Source of the DNA: Chaetomium olivaceum
Taxonomy: Eukaryota; Ascomycota; Sordariomycetes; Sordariales; Chaetomiaceae
DNA length: 35,742 nucleotides
Direction: 5' to 3'
Assembly: GCA_039881045.1 (NCBI GenBank)
Contig: JAYWVB010000104.1
Location: 1-35,742, forward strand
Shown piece by piece: positions 10,681 to 21,681 of this stretch. The position numbers and the translations under genes are program-made. Each line of letters opens with the position of its first letter. Positions within the stretch are counted from its first letter, which is position 1. The notes under the pieces are model-generated. The model was not told the origin of the DNA. It worked only from the letters and a program-made list of their open reading frames with translations, and did not search any database.

Positions 10681-13600
10681 ATGTATCAAGGTGGGCATCG
10701 CCCCTCGTCGCGCCATGGCGGCAGCTCCCGCGACCGAGATCGCGACCGTCGCAGTCGCAGCCCTCATGCGCGCCGCTCTGACGACAGAGATGGCGGCTAC
10801 CGCCGGTCGAGGAAGGGTACTATAACCTACACGATGAACCTTGGCCATGGCATTGTTTGAGTGCTTTTCGGTTGCTTTTCGAGCTGGAAATCGCTAACTT
10901 GGGCCTCTCGTTTCCCGCTGCAAAGATTCCCCAGACCCTCCGAGAGACTTGAATTACGACGACAGCGAGGCCGCTGACGATTACCCTGGAACCGCCCGGG
11001 ATTACCATCACATACCAAGAGACCGCTATTACTCCAAGACCAACGACGACTCAAACCACCACAATGATGCCTCCTCTTCTCAGCCTCCTGGTCTGGATCA
11101 TCTCCACGGTCCTGGCCTACGTCCTGATTTTCCTGATGTTCGACCTGCAGGATATGCGTCCCTGGCTGAGACGCACCGCCATTCTCCTTTCCGGGGTGGC
11201 CCTGACAGCGCGGATTATTCGAATCGAGATGGGAGACCACCAACAGGATCCCATCTGGGGCAACACGCCGCTCAAGTCGTCCCTGTGGATCAGCATCTTC
11301 TTCGGGGTTCTGGCGGATATCGGAGCGCCGTCCCTGATCATCGTGGGTCTGCTCACCATCATGATAGACGCCATCTGGATCGCCGAGCACTGGGCGACTC
11401 CGGTCGGGCCGTCCTTTTAAACGGTCTTCCCGAGGATGCCACCGAGCGTGACATCCTCTATGGTCTCGACTACATTACGAGAGACCGTCACTTCTCGAGC
11501 GACAAGGTGAGAGTCGCTCGGGTTCGCCACAACTACGATGGTCAGTTCTCCCGGTTTTTTTTTACTGTCCATCTTGGCCTCTCGCTTACTCGCGTAACCC
11601 CTCTAGGCAGTTGCTTTGCATTTGTCGAATTCCATCGTCGATCGGAAGCCGAGAACTTTCTCGACCGATACTACCCGATATTTCTTTTCGCCTTGAACAT
11701 TCCCGCGGCCGCGATTCCGAGCCGATTACAGTAGAAGTTATGCCCCCAGAGGACCGCGACGAGGTAGACCCATCTCGCGACTCACGTCGAGATGACGATG
11801 GCTGGGACTGTATCAAAGTATGTAGCTTGCCCAATATAACACACACCTCGCACTTGCTGACCATCCAAGTGCGGTGTAATCAACTACCCCCACCGAGCTG
11901 TTTGTTTCAAATGTAAAACCGAGCGACCTGGTAAGTGCTGTGGATATCACGAGTCCAACGACACCTCGGGCTAACCCGAGCAGAAGACGATTTCAATGCT
12001 TCCGGCCCTTTCTTAACCGGCGAGACGGATGAGTGTCTCCAGCAAACCCCATCCCAATATGTCGTCATCCGGGATCTTGAGGGATCCGTCACCGAAGAAG
12101 TGCTTGCCAAAGGCGTCATGAAGTTGTTTGTCGACACTCCAAAGCCCGCGAAAGAGGCCCCCACCACCAATAAACTCAAATCGACAGCGCCGACGAACAG
12201 CACGGTTGGCCTTGGGGCAAAGCCCGGCTCGCTCCGCCGCGTATTCCTGATGCGCGACCGCAAGACCAACGAATCTTGGAGGTACGGCTTCGCCGAGTTT
12301 GCCACGGTTGAGGACGCCATAGCCGCCGTCGCTAAGTTCCGAGCGTCTACGAGATTTACCATTGCGTCCGCACCCGTCGTGGTCGCCTTCATCCACACCG
12401 GCGTGTTCATTCCCGCATTTGACACCACGGCGACTGAGAACCAAGAGTTCTCATTCACCCCCATTTACAACGCCGCCGTGCGTGTCAAATACTGGGATGA
12501 ACGCGCCTACCCCAGCGCCCGCATCGTCTCGACCGACCCCCTCCCCGGCGCGCCGAGCCCTGACCAGCCCGGCGACGAGGCCACCAAGTCCGCGGCGAAG
12601 GCCGCAAAAAAGGCCAAGGGTACCAAGGATCCCGCCCCCCTCGCCAAGGTGGCCATGATGCCACAGGTGCAGCTGTGGGCAAAAGCGTCGGCGCAGCTGC
12701 ACGGCGCCAAGCCGGCGGCCGATGCGGCTGCGCCCTCCGCCCAAGAGCCCGAACAGGTCAGGGCGTCTGTGGCTCGTGGCGCCGTCCGCGAGGCTGAGGA
12801 AGCCCAGCCGGACGGACCGGTCGCCCCGCAAACGGGCGACCGGTACCTCTCCTACGCCGACTGGGACGCCTTGGCCTGTCTCGCCTGCGACTGGGAGGCG
12901 CCCACCCAAGCGCACATCGACGAGCGCGGCTGGCCCCAAGCCCGGGGCGACCTGCTCATCGAGCACGAGGGGCGCGCCCACCGTTTCTACCAGGACGACC
13001 AAGTCAAGAAGAAGGCCGCCGCCGCCCTCAGCGCCCTGGGCAAGGAACCCCGTCCCATCGTTCGCCGCGTCCCGCGACTAAAGTCGGAACACCTGCCCGT
13101 CTACAAGTCCTACGTCGACTGGGATCGCCTGCGCTGCGTCCTCTGCAAGCGCATCTTCAAGAACACGAGGCTCGTCTGGCTGCACGAGCAGCAGAGCGAA
13201 CTGCACAAGCGCATGCTGGCAAGCCCCCAGCACCGCGCCCGCGCCGCCGACGAGTTCAAGAAGATGGGCAAGCAGATGCGGGTTGTCGAGCCCGAGGCGG
13301 ACTTCAAGCGGCTCTGGGAGGTACAGCGCGTGCGCTTCCTGCAGCCGCAGTACCGCGACCGTGCGCTCGAGCGGAGACGCGCGTTTGGCCAGCCGAAACA
13401 ACCCACCGCCGGTACCGCGGCCGCGCCATCCTCTGCTGCTAGTGGTGCTGGCGGTGGTGCTTCGGTTCCTGAGAAGCGCAAGGAGCCTGCCGAGAAGTCT
13501 GACGACCGGGACGGTGCCGGCGGCGGCGGCGAGCCCGCGGCGAAGAAATCCAAGGGCGCCGGTATGCTCGCCAAGATGGGCTGGACGGCGGGGGCCGGGC

Positions 13601-13791
13601 TGGGCGCTGAGGGTGCGGGCAGGACAGAGGCGGTCGCTACCGAGGTGTATGCACCCGGTGTGGGTCTGGGTGCGGAGGGTGGCAAGCTGGGTGATGCGAG
13701 CGAGGAGGCGGCGAGGAATACACGGGGTGATTTTGGCGCGTTTGTGCAGAAGACGAAGGAGAGGGCGAGGGAAAGGTTTGAGAAGATGTGA
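10681..13791 (+). CDS. RBM5/RBM10-like RNA-binding protein (RRM-RanBP2 finger-RRM-C2H2-G-patch; one frame break)
   Basis: This is a nuclear RNA-binding protein with the domain order of animal RBM5/RBM10 splicing regulators. Exons are 10681-10816, 10926-11540, 11607-11817, 11870-11930 and 11984-13791, giving about 943 aa. The N-terminus is Arg/Ser/Asp-rich (SRDRDRDRRSRSP). RRM1 starts near residue 205 (GRAVLLNGLP, later CFAFVEF). The RanBP2 zinc finger (WDCIKC...CFKCKTERP, near 316-341) is assembled across two introns. RRM2 spans about 366-480, a C2H2 finger (CVLCKRIF...HEQQSELH) about 715-755, and a G-patch (KMGWTAGAGLG) near 870. I see no OCRE domain. RRM1 breaks at CCC 11674-11676, one C short; correcting it joins FLDRYYP to DISFRLEHSRG. 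The start is the first ATG whose frame splices cleanly into exon 2. G-patch and RS-like segments suggest contact with spliceosomal factors, by analogy only. Confidence 0.9.
11541..11606 (+). other. Stop-free 66-nt intron within RRM1
   Basis: The intron starts GTCAGT and ends CTCTAG; a GTAAC near 11594-11598 may be the branch point. Its length is a multiple of three and it contains no in-frame stop, so retained transcripts would carry 22 extra residues between the Gly of NYDG and SCFAFVEF. The spliced form restores the RNP1-containing strand, so it is the likely functional product. Confidence 0.75.
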
Positions 13792-15202
13792 GGTGTGGGG
13801 GGAGGAAGGGGCTGAGTGCGCTGGTGGCTTTTTATGGAAGGGGGGGCTATTAGGTTGTTGTGTGTATGAGTAGAGTAGACTTGCTGCTGCTGGGAATGGA
13901 ATGGAATGGCGGATAATATGGCTGCTTTTGCTGGCGTTGGCGGGATATCTTAGGGTTGGGAGGCAATATACCCCATAGCATAGCTGGAGGATGGCTTAAT
14001 TGATCACTCGGTCGTGTTATTATTCGCTGTTGGCTATCGAGCCTGCCCTCAGCCGTTACCGAGTGTGTTGTGGTTTTTGGGGTTGTGTCGTGGTAGGGTT
14101 CCTTCCCAAGGGGAGGCTACCTTCCACTCTCTGCATGGGTTTTAACGTTATCGAAGGGGCTGATTCCGGCCAGCCTAGGTTTCTAAGCAATGGGTTGAAA
14201 GCAGTAATACATACAACGAGGAGTATATGAAGGCCTAATGGCAAGTTGACTTGCCCCTGTTTTGGAGTAAACAGAAGGAGGAGTTGGTGTCTAAGTCGAA
14301 CCTGAATCCTGACGAAACCTTTGGCCAGCATATATCCCCAAATCTATTCGAATTATTGATTCTTACCAGTTCCATCTCACCCCATGGGCTTGTGTTAGGG
14401 CTGAGGTCAAAAGAACGAGCTCATGTTATGAATGTGTTCTCTTGATACCCTCATGACTGTTGTCAGTAGTGATTGAAACACCACGCCTTGAGGATGGGTA
14501 AAACATGAACAGAGGCAAAGTTAGGTAGCTAGATAACCATCATTGAATTTTCACTACAAACTAACTCCTTTATTCCGCCAGGCTGTGAACTGTAGGCTCA
14601 TTAATGCCTGGCTTACACATTAGCTTACCCCTTTTTTAAACAAAACAATGGCGAACAAAGTGAATAGAGCTACCTTACCTACCCTGTCTGCTCCCGGCTG
14701 CAAACTTGGAATAGCTGTTAATGTTGTCCTCACTTCTCAGGACCGTGTTCAAGACTACCTATCTGTTATCGGTGCTTCAAGAATGATTGTTTTGTTTTCC
14801 ACGCCCCCTCAACGCGTGCCTACCACGGTCAGAGCTCCTTCCTCCCGTTCATCGTGATCTCCGTGCCTGCTTGTTCTAAAAGGCTCCGGAAGATTTGGCC
14901 CTTCCTGCACCTGCCGGGTCGCCAGACACGCCCTGGTCAACGCGCTCACTGTTTATTTCTGTTGTGCCTTCCGGTTGCCTTCTGGTTTCCTTCCGGAACT
15001 CTCGACCACTGCAGAACCCCGCCTTCTTCATCTGCGGTTCGAGGTCAACCGATCCCACGGTAAACCACTATCGAATTGTCCACCACAGATACTTTCCGGT
15101 GTGTATCCTCACTCACTCACTCATTCACTCTTATTGACTCCCGTCGGCTTCAGTTAGCTCTTATTTTATTAAAGTATCGCCACTAACACAAGCCCAGCGA
15201 CC
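13792..15202. other. Intergenic, 1.4 kb, no gene recognised
   Basis: This is 3' flank of the RBM5-like gene and upstream sequence of the next gene. A short CACT/CATT repeat lies at about 15108-15130, and T-rich sequence precedes the start at 15203. Open frames here are short and lack motifs. Confidence 0.5.
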
Positions 15203-18200
15203 ATGTCGGTTCCCAAGGCCTCTTGGGAAGGTGGTCCCGAGGAGCTGCGAATGCTCCGGGCCGCCATGTCCGAGGCGTATCTCATTTTGGTATGTGAATT
15301 CTGGCAACATCCTCTTCTTCAAGACCCTTGCCAAGTTGCAATCGCTCAGGAACAGCCATTCTGCTCCCGAACTGTGGAACCATCAAACCCGGCCAGTCTC
15401 AGCTAACTTTGTTACCAGCACGGCCCTCCGGATCTGCCCCGCGATGCTGAGATCCTCGGTGTCTGCGGAGTTTCAACCGAAAATGCCGACCAGAACAAGT
15501 ACGGGTGGATGGTTGCCGACTTCCTGCACTGGAAGTTGCTGTTCCACGATCTCGGCGAGAAGACGGCACAGGTACGTTGGACTGTCGGCCCCCAGCTATT
15601 GATTTGTGCTAACTGTACCTCGCATCAGACCTGGGCCAGCTCGCTCAATATTTCAAAGTTCCTCGAGAATATTGATGGTGTCGACACTAACGACGAATCG
15701 GTTAATAACATCATTGGCAAGCACGAGGACGACATCACCACTCTGCCAAGCGACAGCGCGGAATTTAAGGCTGCGTTGTCACGGAGCCTGGTTGAGAGCG
15801 CTCATGCTGCCATTCTACGGGGGACGGTATTGGCCGTCATGATCTTTGCCCCCGTCACGCCGGAGCAGGATATATGCATCGACCTCGACGGAAAGCGTAT
15901 TTTCATGACGGCGGACGGCCTCCACCGCACCATCAACGAAGCCGTCGGCAACGTGCAGCTTCCCATCATCCTATTGACTCCTTCCCCGTTTACGGGGGGC
16001 TGGTTATGCAGATCGATGAACCCGGTTATGTGCCCTAGTTCCGACCAGATGATGCGCATCATTGCAAAGTCGGCTGGCGGTGCTTTTGCCAACCGCTTCA
16101 TCCGGTCCTTTACTGGGAGAAACTCGCCTCTCATAACCAATTCCCAGCGGGCGGGCATCATATACGACGATCCGATGCCCCTTGGGCCCACGACGCTGCA
16201 AACCGACTCTCTCCATCGCTTCCAGCGCCAGATTCATGAGTCATTGGAGCATCGGCTTTCGGTCTTTGCGCGAGACCATGCCTTCATTCTCAGGCCCGAG
16301 TCTGCCCAAGACCCTTCTGTTTTCTCAGACACATGGGCGGACTATGGCCCAAGACTAGGGCTTCGCTTTGAACGCTGGGCTGAGCGCTGGGGCTCAACCC
16401 GTCCTACCATCAACCACCCTCCGCGATTTGAGTTTCTTGGAGAAGCGTTCGGCGGCACCAGGGAGTCTCAGTTGTTCCACCTGTTCCATCTCATTAATAC
16501 CGAACTACAGACCAACCGGGGCGACTGGGGCCGTCAGGTCGGGGGTTGTACGGGTGAGCTTTACGCCAGATTTTCGCAGTTGCTGATGCCAACGGAGGAC
16601 GATGCCAAGCGCGTATTTGACGCCCTCGAGTTCCGCGCCTCTTCCGCAATTGTCGCGCAGATGGTCGTCAAGGCTTTTGGTCTCCCGGTGCCCGACGGAT
16701 TTAGGTGCCGTTACTGGCATGACAAGATGGACGGCGTCGCTGACGGAGTATTACCGGAGACTCCAGTATGCCTTCGGTGGGACCCTTGGACTGTTTGACC
16801 AAGCTGCTGTGCTTCCTAGCGAGAACCAGCACGACTTCAAGAATGTGCGGTTCTTAAGGGCAGCGCGCTGGCTCTCGGCTGCCATCGCCCTGCGGTTCGA
16901 GAATGGTTCTCGGGAGGAAATCGACGAGTTTGTCACCCGGGATGTTGCTCGATTCATCACCAAAATTCAGGACGCACAGAAGTCTCTGTTGTTGGAGGAT
17001 AAAGAGGTCACCCGTGCTGGGCTGGATTGGATTTCTGCCATCGGTTTGGGCGGAGAAACGCCTCCGGCAATCAAGCCGGCCAACTCAGGAACAGATGTTG
17101 CCGCAGATCCGGATGGCACCGACCTCATCGGACAAGCCTCCACGGGTTCCCAACTGGATGTCCAGGCTGAGTCTTGGCCGCCCAGTGTGGCCGAGAAAAC
17201 GCAGAACCAAGAGACTTTGTGGACAACTTCGTGGACAAAGTTCTCGGGGGCGGAGGGCAGCCCCTCCCGGGGCAGCATGCAACAGACTGCCAAAAAGGCC
17301 CCGGATCATCTTGACACTCAGACTGCAATGGACAACTCGGTTAATAAGGCTTGGGGCTCTGATGAGACCGCAAGCCGTGCAGATAAGCCCGAGATTGAGT
17401 CCAAAGTCAATGATGCATTCGGTTCACTCAAGCTTGCCACCATCGTCCCGGACCCTCCCAAGTTCAACTTCAAGCACAAGGGCACGGATGGGGAGCCTGG
17501 TCTGTCCCTGAACAGCAACAGCATGTATAACCAACAAGGGCCCGGCAACAAGAATTCCAGCGCTTGGGAGAAAGCCACCACTCCTTCTGTCCAACTTTCC
17601 CGCATCAGCATCAACACTGTCGCCTCTTGTGAGACGGCCACTAGCGTTCCCACCTCTTACGAGGCGATCGACAGCGCTCGCGCCTCTTACCAGACGGCCA
17701 CCAGTGTTTCCACCTCTTCCTTCCCTGGCGTTGATGACAACGTTAGTGCCTGGGATGCGATCCTTAACCCACTTACCGCTTCCAGCAGTGATCAGAAGAA
17801 GAAGCGAGCCCGGGTTTCGTTCCAAGAGTCTGAAGATCTCCTTGACTTGGAAGAACAGAGCGTGGATGAGCCTATTACACCGACCTGGACCGAGCCTGCT
17901 GTCAATTATTTGGAAGAGCACAATGTGGATGAGCCTGCATCGGCCTGGACGGAGCACACTGCCAGGTATTTGGAGGAAAAGAGCGTGGATAAGCCTGCCA
18001 TGCCGGCCCAGCTGGAGCCCGTTGCCAAATGTATCGATGAGCCTGCTGCACCGGCCTGGACGGAGCCTGCTGCCAAAGACGTGGAAGAGAAGACTGTGGA
18101 TGAGCCTGCTACACCGGCCCGGTCGGAGTCTGCTACTAAATCCCCCCTCCAGCAAGCTCTACTACGATTTGCCGAGTCGCTGATGTCGGTTTCTATGAAT

Positions 18201-18809
18201 CTGAGCGACATCTCCGTGGGAACCGATGCTGAGTACCTCGCCGGAGTCTTCAAGAGGGCCGCAGAGGTTCTTGAAGAGGATACAGCGGCGACAACTTGTG
18301 GCTCGAAGATCGGGTCCACGGCCGTTGGGACGAGCTCCTTCAATAGTCCGGCAAGCTCTGGTGTTAACAAGGATTCCGGTACCCGGCCGAAATGGCTCGA
18401 GGCCGCCTCATGGCGCTCTCAGGAAGGCGATGCGGAAGCCAGAGCGTCCTCGGAGGGTTATGTGGCTCCCTCCTGGCGCTCGGGTCAAGGCGGCACTGAC
18501 AAAGGCAAAGGCAAAGCGGTAGCCAGAGTTGCCAGTGAGGGTGCCGCAGCCACCTCATCTAGCTTCTTGGACGTCTCTCCTGAGGCCACGGGCGGTCATC
18601 CACGCATGGGCTCGCTCAACATCCCAATGCAGCCTTGGGCCAGGCAGAACCACGCGGATCTCCACGCGTCTACGAACAACACGGAGGGCACCCGGTCGGC
18701 TACAGTTCAGGCCGCGACCGCCGACAATCAACTCGTTGATGATTCGGAGGATGCATCGAACCTGGTCTGCGGCAACGCCTTTTGGGCTCGCGCTGGTTTC
18801 AAATTTTGA
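15203..18809 (+). CDS. Large conserved-looking protein of unknown function with repetitive C-terminus (one frame break)
   Basis: I do not recognise this protein. Exons are 15203-15289, 15419-15571 and 15629-18809; both introns are phase 0, the first with a GCTAAC branch point. The ATG lies in GCGACCATGTC. Corrected length is about 1,139 aa. Residues 1-480 look globular, with alternating hydrophobic strands (ILRGTVLAVMIFAP, LPIILLTPSPF) and Trp/His-rich stretches. Another ordered segment (GLFDQAAVLPSENQ... to ISAIGL) follows. From about residue 500 on it is disordered and rich in Ser, Thr, Glu and Pro. It contains about five acidic repeats (17847-18143) and an extreme C-terminus ending NAFWARAGFKF. 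The frame shifts by +1 between 16725 and 16755; deleting one base there joins the two halves with exact phase. No signal peptide or membrane helix is evident. The fold of the N-terminal half is open; no catalytic motif is clear. Confidence 0.75.
17847..18143 (+). repeat. Degenerate ~21-residue coding repeats, (V)DEPA-x-AWTEPA type
   Basis: Five imperfect units of 16-21 residues share a core LEE-x-x-VDEPA followed by TWTEPA-like sequence. One unit is shortened to IDEPAAPAWTEPAAKD. They are diverged in both DNA and protein, so the array is not recent. It lies in the disordered C-terminal half of the unknown protein and is acidic and proline-rich, suggesting a flexible linker or docking region. 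Confidence 0.8.
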
Positions 18810-19226
18810 GTGTGTCCACAGTCGAGGCGCTACTAATCCGGGAGTTGACGAACTCGAGAGAATTGGCAGGGTCAGATAATGATGGAGAGTTGGAGCAGTC
18901 GGCGTGGGAGTATGGCCTGTATAATGCCGGGTGGCAGAGTCACAGGGTTTCGACCTGATCCCCTCGATATCGCAATGCTGTATACCGTTTGCAGCCTTGA
19001 CTTTTACATGTAGTTAGCTATTCAGCGTAACCCAACCGGTGCTTGAACGTTTTCCGCCCCGTGACCAAGTGAGCAAAAGAGCTAGATGATTCGTAAATCG
19101 TTACTTGAATTATGTACAGAATTAAGCAACTGCATGTGCCTCCAGGTACACATGTGATGCATGCAGTATAAGGCAGGCAGTGAGTAAGTGGTATATACGT
19201 GCGTGTCAGTCAACATCATCGAAGGT
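18810..19226. other. Intergenic between convergent genes
   Basis: This is about 0.4 kb between the stops of the unknown protein (+) and the aspartic protease (-). It probably contains both 3' UTRs. Nothing else is recognised. Confidence 0.55.
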
Positions 19227-20840
19227 TCAAAACACGATGAGCGCGCCCCCTAAAAGCGCAAATAACCCCGTTACCACCGCAACCCCCGCCATCTCCCCAA
19301 CCCGTATCCTCCCCACCACCGCCGGACCAGCCGCATTGTGCTCCGGGTCCGTCCCTGCCACACCCCCACCACCCCCAATCCCGCCCGGCGTCGATGTCGG
19401 CGTAAAAGTCGTCTGCTGCGCCGCCACGCCCGTCAGCCGCGGCAACCCTGTCCCTCCCCCTTCCCCCCCGCCATCTGCCCCGTCCCCTCTCCCTGACGCG
19501 GCAGCCGTGGTGGAGGATAGCTCGACGACGGTCGACGTGGTGCTGTTGAGGTTGGCCTGGGCGAGGCCGATCTGGTAGTGGGCCAGGTCGTAGACCACGT
19601 AGGCGGAGCGGAGGAAGGTGTCGCCGAGGAGGGCGAAGTGGGCTTGGTTGGACGGGGTGCGCGAGGTAAACTGCGTGGTGGATTGAATGCCGAGGACGCA
19701 GGCTCTTTTGAGGGTTATTTGGGGGGGTGGGGGGTTGGAATTGGAATTGGAATTGGAGTCGGTTGGGGAGAGGCTGGCGGGGAGGTAGCCGGCGGGGAGG
19801 ATATCGAGGATGAGCTCGTGCAGGGGGATGGTGATGGCGCTGGTGGCGGTGAAGGTGAAGGTGAGGTGGAAGCGGGGGTTGGTGGCCAGGTGGGCGTCGC
19901 AGTCGATCAGGGTCATGCCGAGGTCGGGGTCGTGCACGGCGGAGAGGGCGGCGTGGATGGGTTGCGCCATCTTTTCGGGGAGGTAGGAGAGGGTCGTGCC
20001 GGAGTCGAGCACGGCGGGGGCTGGGTGGGAGAGGGCCGAGGTGGGGATGGTGTGGCGGCTCCCGTTGGTGTGGGTGAGCGCGACCGAGGTGAAGTTCACC
20101 TCGAAGGAGGAGTAGTTGCCCCCTGGGGGTTTATATAACGGCAGGATCTCGAGCGGGCCGATGAATTTGTCCGTGTCGATGCCGCCGAAGAGGAGGGAGC
20201 CGGCGTCGGTGCGCCGGTCGTTAAGATAGAGGGAGTAGGCTTTGGACTGGATGAGGCCCTGGTTGGACATTTCGTCCATGATATTGGGGTATTTGATGCT
20301 GGCCCGCTCGCTAATGCTAAAGCCGAGACCGAGGATGCCCGTGCCCCGGACGGCCTTGGTCACGTACGCCATCTGGAGCGACTTGATGGTGGCGCCGCCG
20401 ATGGAGAAGTCGTCGGTGATGTAGTCGCCCGAGGCGGTGCCGCCGTCGAGATAGGTGATCTTGAAGCCGCCCCGCTTGATGGTCTTTTCGGATGAGCTCA
20501 AGTCGGGGTTGTAGGTGTCGGCGCAGGGCATGCCGTAGAGGCTCTGCAATGCCGGATCCGCACAGAGATCGGCGTCGTGGCCCAGCACCCAGGCGTCGCT
20601 ACTCCCCGTATCCAGCAGCATCGTCAGGTCCTGCCCCGGGTTCCCGACCTTCACCTTGACATAGTAACCCCCGCCGGCGACGTTGTTGATGAGGCGCTCC
20701 GAGAATGCCTCGCGGCGGGCCAGCGTGGGCGCGGAGCCGACGTGGATACCCGGGGGACCCTTCGTGACGTTGAACTGGACAACATGTTTCGACGATGCCC
20801 CGGATACGAGGGCCAGTAATACCGTAGACAATAACCTCAT
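19227..20840 (-). CDS. Pepsin-like aspartic protease with GPI-type C-terminal tail
   Basis: This is a family A1 aspartic endopeptidase, single exon, 537 aa from the ATG at 20840. I chose that start because it begins a signal peptide (MRLLSTVLLALVSGASS); the in-frame extension upstream is charged. A dibasic RR at residues 42-43 may mark propeptide cleavage. The catalytic aspartates are in DTGSSDAW (Asp77) and DSGTTLSYL (second lobe). YGMPCADTYNP and other blocks fit the fungal yapsin/OpsB-like group. Several N-x-S/T sequons are present. The C-terminal 100 residues are Ser/Thr/Gly-rich and end in a hydrophobic stretch (VAVVTGLFALLGGALIVF), as in GPI-anchored proteases of the cell surface or wall. 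No frame break is seen. Cell-surface processing is inferred from the tail; substrate is unknown. Confidence 0.92.
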   Translation of the reverse strand: MRLLSTVLLALVSGASSKHVVQFNVTKGPPGIHVGSAPTLARREAFSERLINNVAGGGYYVKVKVGNPGQDLTMLLDTGSSDAWVLGHDADLCADPALQSLYGMPCADTYNPDLSSSEKTIKRGGFKITYLDGGTASGDYITDDFSIGGATIKSLQMAYVTKAVRGTGILGLGFSISERASIKYPNIMDEMSNQGLIQSKAYSLYLNDRRTDAGSLLFGGIDTDKFIGPLEILPLYKPPGGNYSSFEVNFTSVALTHTNGSRHTIPTSALSHPAPAVLDSGTTLSYLPEKMAQPIHAALSAVHDPDLGMTLIDCDAHLATNPRFHLTFTFTATSAITIPLHELILDILPAGYLPASLSPTDSNSNSNSNPPPPQITLKRACVLGIQSTTQFTSRTPSNQAHFALLGDTFLRSAYVVYDLAHYQIGLAQANLNSTTSTVVELSSTTAAASGRGDGADGGGEGGGTGLPRLTGVAAQQTTFTPTSTPGGIGGGGGVAGTDPEHNAAGPAVVGRIRVGEMAGVAVVTGLFALLGGALIVF

Positions 20841-21636
20841 TTCAATTCGGCGAGAGCCTGCTCTTTTCGTCGTTTGTCTAGTCCTTCCCTTCTCTACCAC
20901 CAGTGCTGCGCCTTCCAGGCTGGCCGTTTGTCCGGCTGATTCGAGCCGCTGGTGAGCCAGCAAGAGGTATTAAAGCATGTCGCGGGTGGTTTTAGTTTGT
21001 GATGAGCCCAAGTCAAGGATGCCGTTTCAACCCCAGTCGCCCTATGTTACAGATGGCTGGCGGTCGTCGTGAGCTACTTGGTCAGCCAGCAGAGTCAACA
21101 CCGGGGTCAAGGTCAGGGTCGACATCAATGGAAAGCCGAGGGCGTTTTGTTTGCGAGATCGGAAAACAGGCGATGACGAGCATCGTGAGAGGTCACTAGG
21201 GACCGACCGCATCTCATCAGACCGGAGCCGGTCGCCATTTTAACTTCCCTTTCTTCTCTTGCTTGGCGGTTTGCCCGAGTCTTGGGCCAAGTCTGGGCAT
21301 GGCTGCTCGGCATCGGCTTGGAACGAACAGAAAGCCAAACCGAACTCCAGATTGGCTTGGCGCCGAGACAGATCAGCGCTGCTGGGCGACGTCGTGGACG
21401 TGTTTTCTGGTTGGAGTCTGGTCGAGTCTGGTTCTGGGCGAGTCTTGGGCGAGTCTTGGGACGGTCCCATGTCTTTTGTGAGCTCCGCCATCCCAAGATA
21501 ACTGCCCAAGATATCCACAAAAGCCTAGAGGTTCCAAGCCTCCAAGCCATTCCTGAAGGGCGCCATGGCATTCCTGTTGGCCCCATCTCCGCACATGGCA
21601 GGCCGTGGCGTCTGTGCTTTTGTTGGCTTGAGGGTG

Positions 21637-21681
21637 CTTGGCCTGCTTGGCCAGCTTGGCCAGCTTGGCCTACTTGGCCTG
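21637..21681 (+). repeat. 9-bp tandem repeat CTTGGCC(A/T)(G/A)
   Basis: Five consecutive 9-bp units, CTTGGCC followed by TG, AG, AG, TA and TG, occur in non-coding sequence between the protease and the kinase. On the minus strand they encode a short Gly-Gln-Ala/Val repeat in an open frame that lacks other coding signs. Confidence 0.8.

Noticed and set aside
11064..11420. Hydrophobic open frame of about 118 codons resembling a small membrane protein
   Set aside because: It overlaps exon 2 of the RBM5-like gene in another frame. The hydrophobicity comes from the His/Asp/Arg-rich true frame, and the exon phases prove the other reading.
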